NCBI GenBank assembly: GCA_014800735.1 | Contig: JAAVFP010000006.1 | Location: forward strand, 13,989-73,000 | Source of the DNA: Bacteroidales bacterium | GTDB taxonomy: Bacteria > Bacteroidota > Bacteroidia > Bacteroidales > Muribaculaceae | Reading direction: 5' to 3' | Length of the DNA stretch: 59,012 nucleotides | Shown here: positions 33,929-42,349 of the stretch, in pieces | Layout of the letters: every line of letters begins with the position of its first letter | Numbering within the stretch: the stretch's first letter is position 1 | Translations under genes and position numbers: made by a program | Notes under the pieces: model-generated | What the model was told of the DNA's origin: nothing | The model's database searches: none | Seen by the model: the letters and a program-made list of their open reading frames with translations, nothing else

Positions 33929-33947
33929 CAGTTGGGCGGAGGGGGGC

Positions 33948-35654
33948 TTATTTCTTGGATTTCTTCTTGGATTTGCGGTCGGAGCTGCTGGCGTAGTCCT
34001 TGTCGGCATCGGCGATTTCGCTGTACACGCGCTTGCCGTAGAACTCCAGACCCTTCAGACCGGCCACCACGCGCTTGGCGTCGGATTTCTTCACGTCGAA
34101 CAGCGAGTAGTTAGGCATCAGGTCGATACGGCCCACATCCACACGCTGGCCCTCGATGTTGTGGTTGAGCATGTCAATGAGGTTGCCGGCATAGAAACCG
34201 TCGGCCTTACCGAGGTTCACATACAGGCGTGCCATGCCGCGCTCGGCGGTGCGGCGGTCCTTGTCCTTTTCGGAGCGGGGCTCGCGGTCCTTGCGGTCTT
34301 TCTTGTCCTTCTTGGCCGGTTTCTCGTCGATGAAGTCGATTTTGGGTGCGTCCTTGTAGTAGTCCAGCAGGCGGTTGAATTCAAGCGAGAGCACGCGCTT
34401 GAGCAGGTCCTCGGTGGAGAGCCACGAAAGCTTGCGGAGCACACCGGGCAGATAGTGCATGATTTCCTCCTCGTTCACGGCCACACGCTCCAGGCGGTCG
34501 GCCAGATTGTAGAGCTGTTTTTCGATGATGTGCTCGGGGGTAGGCACTTCCTTGCGCTCGAACTTCTTGCCGATAATGCGCTCGATTTCACGCAGCTTAC
34601 CTTTCTCGCGCGAGTGGATGATGGCAACGGAAACACCGGTCTTGCCTGCACGGCCCGTACGGCCCGAGCGGTGGGTGTAGACTGCCGTATCATCGGGCAG
34701 GCCGAAGTTGATTACATGGGTCAGATCGTCCACATCCAGGCCGCGGGCGGCAACGTCGGTGGCCACGAGCATGGTGGTCACGCGGTCGCGGAATTTTTTC
34801 ATCACAAGGTCGCGCTGCTGCTGCGAGAGGTCGCCGTGGAGTGCATCGGCGTTGTAGCCGTCCTTAATCAGTTGGTCGGCAATCTCCTGGGTGTCGCGGC
34901 GAGTACGGCAGAAAATAATGGCGTAGATATTGGGGGTGTCGTCGGCAATACGTTTCAGGGCCAGATATTTATCGCGCGCGTTCACCATATAATAAATGTG
35001 GCGCACGTTCTTGGCGCCCTCGTTGCGGGTGCCAATCACGATTTCCTCGGGGTTCTTCATGAAACGTTTGGAAATCTTGGCAACCTCGGCAGGCATAGTG
35101 GCCGAGAACAGAAGCATCTTGCGGTCCTCGGGCACATGGCTCAGAATTTCGTTGATGGAATCCACGAAGCCCATGTTGAGCATCTCGTCGGCTTCGTCCA
35201 GAACCACGGTATGAACATCCTCAAGCTTCACGACGCCGCGGTTAATCAGGTCGATCAGTCGGCCCGGAGTAGCCACAATAATCTGCACGCCGCGTTTCAG
35301 CGCGCGAATCTGGCTTTCGATACTGCTACCACCGTACACGGGTAGAACTTCCAAATTCTCGGTATATTTTGAAAAGTCCGCAAGGTCGCCGGCAATCTGC
35401 AAGCACAACTCGCGGGTGGGAGCCAGCACAAGTGCCTGTGGAATTTTGCGCGACGTGTCCACACGTTGAATCACCGGCAGACCGAAAGCCGCCGTTTTGC
35501 CCGTACCGGTCTGAGCCAGAGCCACCAAATCATGGTCGCCGCCCAGCAGCGCGGGTATTACTTTTTCCTGAACAGGCATAGGGTTCTCAAAACCCATCTC
35601 GGCAATGCCGCGAAGCAAATCCTCGCGCACTCCCAAATCTTCGAATGAAGTCAT
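33948..35654 (-). CDS. DEAD-box ATP-dependent RNA helicase with DbpA-type C-terminus
   Basis: The 568-aa product shows every core motif: Q motif (NPMPVQEKVIP), AQTGTGKT near residue 47, PTRELCLQI, TPGRLID, DEADEML near 155, SATMP, then VATDVAARGLD and HRSGRTGRAGKTG near 325. A basic linker rich in Lys, Asp and Arg (about 430-460) is followed by a DbpA-type RNA-binding domain (RLYVNLGKADGF ... YGKRVYSEIA) and a Ser/Lys-rich tail. Such proteins remodel structured RNA, commonly in ribosome assembly or at low temperature. It heads an operon with DUF3256, xseA and xseB. A promoter box lies at 35678-35685. Confidence 0.95.
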   Translation of the reverse strand: MTSFEDLGVREDLLRGIAEMGFENPMPVQEKVIPALLGGDHDLVALAQTGTGKTAAFGLPVIQRVDTSRKIPQALVLAPTRELCLQIAGDLADFSKYTENLEVLPVYGGSSIESQIRALKRGVQIIVATPGRLIDLINRGVVKLEDVHTVVLDEADEMLNMGFVDSINEILSHVPEDRKMLLFSATMPAEVAKISKRFMKNPEEIVIGTRNEGAKNVRHIYYMVNARDKYLALKRIADDTPNIYAIIFCRTRRDTQEIADQLIKDGYNADALHGDLSQQQRDLVMKKFRDRVTTMLVATDVAARGLDVDDLTHVINFGLPDDTAVYTHRSGRTGRAGKTGVSVAIIHSREKGKLREIERIIGKKFERKEVPTPEHIIEKQLYNLADRLERVAVNEEEIMHYLPGVLRKLSWLSTEDLLKRVLSLEFNRLLDYYKDAPKIDFIDEKPAKKDKKDRKDREPRSEKDKDRRTAERGMARLYVNLGKADGFYAGNLIDMLNHNIEGQRVDVGRIDLMPNYSLFDVKKSDAKRVVAGLKGLEFYGKRVYSEIADADKDYASSSDRKSKKKSKK

Positions 35655-35677
35655 ATCTTTTTCTTATTAATCGTTTA

Positions 35678-35685
35678 CAAAGATA
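35678..35685 (-). promoter_or_regulatory. -7 promoter box of the helicase operon
   Basis: The minus strand reads TATCTTTG, 24 nt before the ATG at 35654. It is distinct from the stronger promoter further upstream (35881-35911). Confidence 0.55.
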
Positions 35686-35770
35686 CAACAATTTTTCAGC
35701 TATAACAGTTATCGCCAAATAAGTATTTAACCCTTATTACGGAATTACGCCTGACTGGAGTGGCAAACGG

Positions 35771-35888
35771 CGGCGCGTCCGTCGGCCCTTTGTCGGAACC
35801 GGCGGACGCGCCGTAGCAGTGTGTAAGTAGGTTTTATGTCAGAGTAATTGTAATAAGAAGCGCAGCAGGCGTTCCGGCTGCAAAGGTA
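35771..35888 (-). ncRNA. candidate small RNA or structured leader upstream of the helicase gene
   Basis: On the minus strand a near-ideal promoter (TTTG at 35911-35908, 19-nt spacer, TACCTTTG at 35888-35881) would start transcription near 35875. About 60 nt later comes a 15-bp GC-rich hairpin with one mismatch (35813-35799 with 35785-35771). No ORF is present. A second promoter box for the helicase lies further downstream, so this could be a separate RNA of about 105 nt or a long 5' leader. No T-run follows the hairpin, which weakens the terminator reading. Confidence 0.4.
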
Positions 35889-35949
35889 CACTCATTAATT
35901 TACCTCACAAAGAATTTAACATAATTTTTGTAAAATTCACCCGAAGTCC

Positions 35950-37398
35950 TTAGCGTATCACTACTTTACGGTGCACCCCCTTTATATTAATAATGTAAAT
36001 ACCCGGGGTGAGGGTGCGGAGCGTGTTGATATCAGCGCCGGAGTGCAAAAGGATGCCGTGAATGTCGTAGACGTCGGCCCTGCCGCCGCGAACCATCAGG
36101 GCGTCGATGCCGGTCAGACCGTCGACATGACATTCGGCCTTGACTCCGGAACCGTCGGTTGCAAGGGCACTTATCACCGCTGTACCGGCGCTGTGGATAG
36201 TCACCAGACCGCTTTGGTTCACATTGACCACGGACTCGTCGGAGGAGCTCCAGTCCAACAGCGTGTTGGTGGCATCGGCCGGCAGGACAGTCACTTCCAG
36301 CTGCACTTCGGCACCGGGGAGTGCCTCGATGGTAGCAGGGCTGATGATTATCTCCGTCACAAGAATAATATCAGGTTCTTTCTCCACCACTTTCACCGCG
36401 CACTCAGCTGTGAGGCCATTGACCGTTGCAGCCGTAATCACAGCCTCGCCCGCCTTAAGGGCACTCACAACACCATCCCTGACTGTGGCGACCGATGCAT
36501 CCGAAGTGCTCCAGGTAACGGTTTTATCCGTTGCCGCCGCGGGGGTTACGGTAGCCGTCAGTGTGAGCACATCGCCCTCAACGAGTTCAGCCTCGCTTAT
36601 ATCGAGAGTGATGTTTTTAGCCTGAGGCTTCTCAGGAGGCAGAGCGGTGAGCAGGAAGCGGAAGTGAGAGGAAGGGAAATCGATGATTTGCGTGGCATAG
36701 CGGGTTGCCCAATCAATCACAAACATCTCGCCAGCTGCGTCAGTGCCGGTTGGGTTCCAATAGTAGCAGTTTTCGGCAGCACTGTAAGTGAGAGCCGTGC
36801 CGACGGCGTCGGCCGCCACGGAATGGTCCGTATCCATCATCGCTTCCTGGCTACCGTCGGGGTTGACCTTCAGCAACGTACCCTTGCGGTTGATTCCCAC
36901 CAGGCAGTCATCGGCAGGATTATATGTCAAGCCCAGGCACATCTCGGTTATCGCGCCTGTGCTGACAACCGTGGTGGCAACGGGGTCGGCGGCGGTTGCC
37001 GTGAAAAAATAATATTCATTACCCTCGGCCCGATAGCCGTAGATGTTACCGTCATTTGCGTTAAAAGCGGCTATCACAGGGCAGTCAGCCACAGGCATAT
37101 CGACTGACGAGAGCACCTCGCCCGTGGACCAGTCGTACTCCACATAGCATGCTTGGGCGGCATCGGAGGCGTAACCACACAACTTGCCGTCAACGACCCA
37201 TCCGGCGGTCAGCGGCGAGGACTTGCGTGCGTCATATCCGCTGTCCTCCCACTGCAGCCGGGGGCCGTGGGTGTTGACAACATACATGCCCGCGGCGGGC
37301 GAAGTCAGATAGCCGTATATCGCGGTGTTTTCAGCGCCAACAGCATGACCGCACCAAAGCATTGCAGCAGCCAGCAGGGAAATTTTGGTTTTATTCAT
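35950..37398 (-). CDS. secreted Ig-like (BIG2) protein with C-terminal sorting-like tail
   Basis: The 482-aa product has a signal peptide (MNKTKISLLAAAMLWCGHAVG). An N-terminal region to about residue 255 looks like a repeat or propeller-type fold (YGYLTSPAAGMYVVN, LTYNPADDCLVGI). Two BIG2 Ig-like domains follow at about 262-345 (VTWSTSDASVATV) and 350-430 (LDWSSSDESVVNV). The last 45 residues (VYDIHGILL ... PGIYIINIKGVHRKVVIR) resemble type IX secretion C-terminal domains. It probably sits on the cell surface; the ligand is unknown. It shares the tail type with the proteins at 2794, 45894 and 47852. The start at 37398 is chosen for the signal peptide. Confidence 0.8.
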   Translation of the reverse strand: MNKTKISLLAAAMLWCGHAVGAENTAIYGYLTSPAAGMYVVNTHGPRLQWEDSGYDARKSSPLTAGWVVDGKLCGYASDAAQACYVEYDWSTGEVLSSVDMPVADCPVIAAFNANDGNIYGYRAEGNEYYFFTATAADPVATTVVSTGAITEMCLGLTYNPADDCLVGINRKGTLLKVNPDGSQEAMMDTDHSVAADAVGTALTYSAAENCYYWNPTGTDAAGEMFVIDWATRYATQIIDFPSSHFRFLLTALPPEKPQAKNITLDISEAELVEGDVLTLTATVTPAAATDKTVTWSTSDASVATVRDGVVSALKAGEAVITAATVNGLTAECAVKVVEKEPDIILVTEIIISPATIEALPGAEVQLEVTVLPADATNTLLDWSSSDESVVNVNQSGLVTIHSAGTAVISALATDGSGVKAECHVDGLTGIDALMVRGGRADVYDIHGILLHSGADINTLRTLTPGIYIINIKGVHRKVVIR

Positions 37399-37505
37399 AG
37401 AGCTTGATGGAAAAAACATAAGTGGCGTAAAAGTACAAATAATTTCAAACATACCCACCGAAAGCACAGAAAAAATATCCCCCAGAATACGACAAATTAA
37501 ATCAC

Positions 37506-37571
37506 TTACAGTTTGTGTAATAAAAAATAATTTCATAATTTTGCATATGAAATGATTTACAGCATGTGTGA
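37506..37571. promoter_or_regulatory. paired operator-like repeats at the higBA promoter
   Basis: TTACA-N5-TGTAA (37506-37520) and TTACA-N5-TGTGA (37557-37571) lie 51 bp apart, about five helical turns. The first covers the -33 element and the second lies just after the -7 box. This is the layout expected for autoregulation by the antitoxin; binding is inferred. Confidence 0.5.
37512..37543 (+). promoter_or_regulatory. promoter of the higBA locus
   Basis: TTTG at 37512-37515, a 20-nt spacer and TAATTTTG at 37536-37543 make a full match to the Bacteroidota -33/-7 consensus. The start codon of the toxin gene follows 46 nt later. Confidence 0.65.
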
Positions 37572-37589
37572 ATTAATTAAACAAGGAGC

Positions 37590-37927
37590 ATGAATATTTC
37601 GTTCCAAAATAAAAAACTCGAAAAATTGCTGGATAACCCTTCCAGATTGGCGAGAGAGCTTGGACCGTTAAGGACAAAGTTGTTCCTAACAAGATTAGGA
37701 GCTTTGATTAACGCTAGACTCTTGAAGATGTACGCAATCTACCCGGCAATTTTCACGAATTGAAAGCAGATAGGAAAGGCCAATGGGCATGCGACCTTGA
37801 CCAACCTTACCGCTTGATATTCGAGCCACACGAAGACCCTATACCGGCCGATGCCTCGGGGAGATATGTCTGGCTGGAAATCAAAGGCGTCGAAGTTATC
37901 GAAATTACAAACTATCATGGCAAATAA
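37590..37927 (+). pseudogene. higB: HigB/RelE-type toxin gene broken by a frameshift
   Basis: The ATG at 37590 opens a frame that reads MNISFQNKKLEKLL and stops at 37763 after 57 codons. One base is missing near 37717: the other frame continues from 37718 to a TAA at 37925 with TLEDVRNLPGNFHELKADR, QPYRLIFEP and VEVIEITNYHGK. Those stretches are typical of the HigB branch of RelE-fold mRNA interferases. Read across the frameshift, the product would be about 112 aa, the normal size. The end overlaps the higA start by 11 nt. A sequencing error is the main alternative to a real mutation. Confidence 0.8.
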
Positions 37928-38876
37928 AGATATGGCACAGACAAGACCATTTTTCGACCCTGCAAAGTTGCCGGTCGTCTATCATCCAGGCGAAACTCTT
38001 GATGAAAAATTGCAAGAGATGGGAATGGGAGTAAAGGAATTTGCCACGAGGGTTTCCAAACCCGAAAAGACGATTATAGCAGTCTTAAAAGGCAAGAGTT
38101 CCATAACCCCTGATATGGCAGTTGCATTTGAAATGGTAACCAAAATACCTGCACGCATGTGGCTCCGCCTTCAAAAGAGCTACGACGAGTTCATCGCCCG
38201 TAAAAAGAGAGAGAAATCGCTCAAAGAGGGTATGCGGTGGGCAAAGAAGTTTCCATACGACGAAATCTCAAGCCTCGGATGGTTTTCGGGTATAAATGAT
38301 GCTCATGGTGACGAGAAAAATATTGTCGACACCCTGTGCACATTCTTTGCAGTAAGCTCACCAAAGGGATGGGAAGATTTCTATCTCAACCAACGCCTTC
38401 GTGTTGCTTTCAGTATAACTCTTGCTGAAGCGTGTGACCCCTATGCTCTTTCCGCATGGTTACGACAGGGCGAGATACAGGCCGGAGAAATCTCGGTAGA
38501 GACAAAATTTACTTCAAAACTTCTCCGAGGTATAATGAATAAAATTTCTGAAATCAGAAAGTCCGGAACACCAAACTATGATGAATCGCTATCATCATTG
38601 CTCGGTAATGTCGGAATTAAACTTATCTTTACTGACACTCTTTCGTCCGCTCCAGTAAAAGGGTGTGCAAGATACATCTATGGTGTTCCTTGTATTCAAC
38701 TTGCAAAGAAGTTTGAAAGTGAGAATGATTTTTGGAATACACTCTTCCATGAGATAGGCCATATCTTGCTGCATGGCAAGAAGGACATCTTCATGGAGAA
38801 TGTTAATTACGGAAACAAAGACCCGGAAAAAGAAAAGGAGGCTGACGAATTTGCAGCTTTATGGATGAACACTTAG
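37917..38876 (+). CDS. higA: HigA-type antitoxin fused to an ImmA/IrrE metallopeptidase, shortened C-terminus
   Basis: The 319-aa product has an XRE helix-turn-helix in its first 85 residues (PGETLDEKLQEMGM ... FATRVSKPEKTI ... MWLRLQKSYDEF). The ImmA/IrrE zinc peptidase domain shows HEIGHILLHG at about residues 278-287 and a downstream acidic ligand region (EKEADEFAALW). Relatives usually continue for about 50 residues beyond this point, so the gene seems cut short at the TAG near 38876. It would neutralise HigB and repress its own promoter. The start at 37917 overlaps the toxin end. Base composition is AT-rich compared with the neighbours, suggesting acquisition. Confidence 0.82.
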   Translation: MANKDMAQTRPFFDPAKLPVVYHPGETLDEKLQEMGMGVKEFATRVSKPEKTIIAVLKGKSSITPDMAVAFEMVTKIPARMWLRLQKSYDEFIARKKREKSLKEGMRWAKKFPYDEISSLGWFSGINDAHGDEKNIVDTLCTFFAVSSPKGWEDFYLNQRLRVAFSITLAEACDPYALSAWLRQGEIQAGEISVETKFTSKLLRGIMNKISEIRKSGTPNYDESLSSLLGNVGIKLIFTDTLSSAPVKGCARYIYGVPCIQLAKKFESENDFWNTLFHEIGHILLHGKKDIFMENVNYGNKDPEKEKEADEFAALWMNT

Positions 38877-39133
38877 AGTGTGTTTGGATTTAAACCAAAT
38901 TTAATATAAGAGCGTGTATCTTATTTTTAATTCGGCGGATACACCAATATAGCCCTTACCCGGTCCTCTTTGGCAGATTCGACAGGCTCTTTGCTAAGGT
39001 CTTGAAATCTTTCTTAGTGCGACTGCCTCAGGTGTCTGCTGAATAGTTTCGGGCGTGATACATATTCGTAAAACTTTGTTAACCGGGCATCACTTTAGAG
39101 GGCTAAATTGTTAATTTTACGAACGAAAGGTGC

Positions 39134-39141
39134 TAACTTTG
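39134..39141 (+). promoter_or_regulatory. -7 promoter box of the acyl-CoA ligase gene
   Basis: TAACTTTG matches TAnnTTTG and gives a leader of about 24 nt before the ATG at 39170. Confidence 0.6.
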
Positions 39142-39169
39142 CAAAATTGTAAGACTTAACATTCAACTG

Positions 39170-40981
39170 ATGCCTAACATACTGACCCATCTCACAGGCC
39201 GCCAGACCAAAGCTTACCGCGCTGACCGAACGGCGTTTACCACCATCGACGTTGACGGCGGCAAGCTCATTCCTACCACGTGGGCCGACTTCGACCGCAC
39301 CGTGGCCGAGGCCGCCTGTGCGCTGGCCAAGCTCGGCATGAAGCCGCAGCAGATGGTTGCCATCTTCGCTCCCAACCTCGCCGAAACACTATACACCGAT
39401 TTTGCCTGCTACCGCAACCGCATAATCACCGTTTCAATCTACGCCACCAGCAGCCCCGAGCAGGTGCGCTACATCCTCAACGACTCGGGAGCACGCATTA
39501 TTATGGTGGGCGACAAGGGCCAGTATGCCACCGTGCGTTCCATAATGGCCGAGTGCCCGGCTCTTGAACATATTATTGCCGTGGACCCTGACATAGTGTT
39601 CGATGCCGATGACAGCAGCTCGCTGTCGTATGCCGACTTCCTGCGCCTTGGGGCCGAGGCCGGTGCCGAAGCGCGTGCTGAGGTCGAACTGCGCTCGGCC
39701 GAGGCTACCCCCGACGACATCGCCACACTTATCTACACCTCCGGCACCACCGGCGAGCCCAAAGGCGCCGTGCTGATGCACTCGTGCTTCGACGCCGCGC
39801 TGGATTTCCACCGTGCCCGCCTCACCAACCTGTCGGATGCCGACACATCGGTGTCCTTCCTGCCGTTCAGCCATATTTTTGAGAAGGCCTGGACCTATTT
39901 TTGCCTTATGATGGGCATCACGGTGCACATCAACCGCAACACCAAGGAAATTCAGCGGGCAATCCGCCTGGCGCGCCCCACGTGCATGTGCTCGGTGCCC
40001 CGCTTCTGGGAGAAAGTCTACTCAGCCGTGCAGGAGCAGTTCGATGCCACCAAGGGTGTGAAGAAACTGCTCATAGAGCGTGCGCTGGAGGCCGGACAGA
40101 AACGCAACCTGGAGTATCGCCGTCTGGGCATCCGTGTGCCTTTCTGGCTTGAAAAGAAGTATCAGTTCTACGACAAGATGGTGCTGTCCAAGGTGCGCGC
40201 AGCCATCGGAATCGAGCACGGCAACATGTTCCCCACAGCCGGCGCGCCAATCAGCAACACGATTGTGGAATTCCTCCAGGCCATCGGCGTGAACATCGTG
40301 GTGGGCTACGGCCTGAGCGAAACCACGGCCACAGTGAGCTTCTATCCCGCCGTGGGCTACGAAATAGGCACCATCGGCACCGTGCTCGACGGCGTGACCG
40401 TGCGCATCGGCAACAACAACGAAATCCTGGTGAAAGGTCCGACGGTGATGAAAGGCTACTACAACAAGCCCGAGGAGAACAAGAAAGCCTTCACCGACGA
40501 TGGCTTCTTCCGCACGGGCGATGCAGGCATGTTCGACCAGAACGGCTGCCTCATCCTCACCGAGCGCATCAAGGACCTGTTCAAGACATCCAACGGAAAA
40601 TACATCGCCCCGCAGGCCATCGAAAGCCGCCTGGGCGAGGACAAGTACATCGAGCAGGTGGCCGTCATCGGCGATAAGCGCAAGTATGTGACAGCCATCA
40701 TAATCCCGGCCTTCGATGCCATCAAGGAATACGCCAACAAGCACAACATCAAGTTCAACTCCATCGAGGAGCTTGTGGAGAATAGCGACATCCGCGACTT
40801 CATTGCCGAACGTATCGACAAATTGCAGAACGGCCTGGCGGGCTTCGAGAAAATCAAGCGCTTCACCCTGTTGCCGCGTGAATTTTCCATCGAAACCGGT
40901 GAGCTGACCAACACGCTGAAAATCCGCCGCCCGGTAATCAACTCGATGTATGCGGACGAAATAGAAGCAATGTACTGCTAA
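39170..40981 (+). CDS. long-chain fatty acid:CoA ligase-like AMP-binding enzyme
   Basis: The 603-aa adenylate-forming enzyme shows the phosphate loop LIYTSGTTGEPKGAVL near residues 187-202, GYGLSETTATVSF near 380, RTGDAGMFDQNGCLILTERIKDLFKTSNGKYIAP near 445-480, and the late lysine region ETGELTNTLKIRR near 580. The large size and SVPRFWEKVYSAV match the FAA1-like group of long-chain acyl-CoA synthetases. It activates fatty acids with ATP and CoA on the cytoplasmic side of the membrane. It is followed 33 nt later by hflX on the same strand; no functional link is evident. Confidence 0.9.
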   Translation: MPNILTHLTGRQTKAYRADRTAFTTIDVDGGKLIPTTWADFDRTVAEAACALAKLGMKPQQMVAIFAPNLAETLYTDFACYRNRIITVSIYATSSPEQVRYILNDSGARIIMVGDKGQYATVRSIMAECPALEHIIAVDPDIVFDADDSSSLSYADFLRLGAEAGAEARAEVELRSAEATPDDIATLIYTSGTTGEPKGAVLMHSCFDAALDFHRARLTNLSDADTSVSFLPFSHIFEKAWTYFCLMMGITVHINRNTKEIQRAIRLARPTCMCSVPRFWEKVYSAVQEQFDATKGVKKLLIERALEAGQKRNLEYRRLGIRVPFWLEKKYQFYDKMVLSKVRAAIGIEHGNMFPTAGAPISNTIVEFLQAIGVNIVVGYGLSETTATVSFYPAVGYEIGTIGTVLDGVTVRIGNNNEILVKGPTVMKGYYNKPEENKKAFTDDGFFRTGDAGMFDQNGCLILTERIKDLFKTSNGKYIAPQAIESRLGEDKYIEQVAVIGDKRKYVTAIIIPAFDAIKEYANKHNIKFNSIEELVENSDIRDFIAERIDKLQNGLAGFEKIKRFTLLPREFSIETGELTNTLKIRRPVINSMYADEIEAMYC

Positions 40982-41014
40982 CAACAACGAACGAAAAACT
41001 ACTACTGACCACCT

Positions 41015-42238
41015 ATGGCAAAAGATAAATTATACGAAACCACGGACGACTCCAAGGAGCGCGCCATCCTCATCGGCCTCATCACCCCGCAGCAGGACGA
41101 GGCCAAATCCACCGAATACCTTGCCGAACTGGCCTTCCTGGCCGATACGGCCGGCGCTGAAGCCGTGCACTTCTTCACCCAGAAACTCGACTACCCCAAT
41201 CCGCGCACTTTCGTTGGCAAGGGTAAGCTGGAGGAAATCAAACAGTTCATCGAGGACGACGGCAATATTTCGATGGCAATCTTCGACGATGACCTATCCA
41301 CCAAGCAGGTGCTCAACATCGAGCGCGAACTGGGTGTGAAAATCCTGGACCGCACCAACCTGATTCTGGACATCTTTGCCAAACGCGCGCAGACCGCCAG
41401 CGCCAAAACCCAGGTGGAACTGGCCCAATATCAGTACCTGCTGCCGCGACTCACCCGCATGTGGACTCACCTGGAGCGCCAGCGCGGCGGTATCGGCATG
41501 CGTGGCCCGGGTGAAACCCAGATTGAAACGGACCGCCGAATAATCCTCAACAAAATATCACTGCTCAAGGAGGAGCTCGCCGCCATCGACCGCCAAAAGG
41601 CTGTGCAACGCAAAAACCGCGGCAAGCTCACCCGTGTGGCACTGGTGGGATATACCAACGTGGGCAAGTCGACCCTGATGAACCTGCTGAGCAAGAGCGA
41701 TGTATTTGCCGAGAACAAACTATTCGCCACCCTTGATACCACCGTGCGCAAGGTGGTGATTGACAACCTGCCCTTCCTGCTGAGCGACACCGTGGGCTTC
41801 ATCCGCAAGCTGCCCACGCACCTGGTGGATTCCTTCAAATCCACCCTCGATGAGGTGCGCGAGGCCGACATTCTGGTGCACGTGGTGGATATTTCCCATC
41901 CCAATTTCGAGGAGCAGATTGAAGTGGTGGACAAAACACTCCGCGAGGTGTGCGGCGGTGCCGAGAAACCGATGCTGCTGGTGTTCAACAAAATCGATGC
42001 TTTCACCTGCAAGCCCAAGGATGAGGACGACCTGACACCGCGCGAAGCCTGCAACCGCACCCTGGATGAACTCAAGGCCACATGGATGGCCAAGATGAAC
42101 GACAACTGTGTGTTCGTTTCGGCCCGCAAAGGCACCAACATCGACGAGCTCAAGGACCGCCTCTACACTATGGCCCGCGAAATACACCTGGCGCGGTTCC
42201 CTTACAATGACCTGCTATACCAGACCTACGAGGAATAA
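41015..42238 (+). CDS. hflX: ribosome-associated GTPase HflX
   Basis: The 407-aa product has the HflX N-terminal domain (YLAELAFLADTAGAE, FVGKGKLEEI, DRTNLILDIFAKRA), a glycine-rich linker (RGGIGMRGPGETQIETDRR) and a Ras-like G domain. G1 is GYTNVGKST near residue 213, G3 is DTVGF near 258, and G4 is NKID near 326. HflX binds 50S subunits and splits stalled ribosomes under stress. It follows the acyl-CoA ligase by 33 nt. No signal or membrane segment is present. Confidence 0.96.
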   Translation: MAKDKLYETTDDSKERAILIGLITPQQDEAKSTEYLAELAFLADTAGAEAVHFFTQKLDYPNPRTFVGKGKLEEIKQFIEDDGNISMAIFDDDLSTKQVLNIERELGVKILDRTNLILDIFAKRAQTASAKTQVELAQYQYLLPRLTRMWTHLERQRGGIGMRGPGETQIETDRRIILNKISLLKEELAAIDRQKAVQRKNRGKLTRVALVGYTNVGKSTLMNLLSKSDVFAENKLFATLDTTVRKVVIDNLPFLLSDTVGFIRKLPTHLVDSFKSTLDEVREADILVHVVDISHPNFEEQIEVVDKTLREVCGGAEKPMLLVFNKIDAFTCKPKDEDDLTPREACNRTLDELKATWMAKMNDNCVFVSARKGTNIDELKDRLYTMAREIHLARFPYNDLLYQTYEE

Positions 42239-42284
42239 ATCACACTCTACTGCGAAAAAATTTGTTGTAATGGAAGATTTGTTG

Positions 42285-42292
42285 TAATTTCG
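42285..42292 (+). promoter_or_regulatory. possible -7 box of tkt
   Basis: TAATTTCG is one base off TAnnTTTG and lies 57 nt before the tkt start. It is a weak match, listed because it is the best candidate in the 111-bp gap. Confidence 0.3.
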
Positions 42293-42349
42293 TGGAAAAT
42301 TTGAGTTGCTCTAATTTTTCACTACCGCAACTCGCTGAAATTACGAAAC

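Noticed and set aside
37700-37730. Programmed frameshift in the HigB-type gene
   Set aside because: No slippery heptamer or downstream stem is visible at the shift point; a mutation or sequencing error is simpler.
38877-39169. Possible gene remnant in the 293-bp gap after the antitoxin gene
   Set aside because: Minus-strand fragments contain stops in all frames and I recognise no family; only the downstream promoter box near 39134 is supported.
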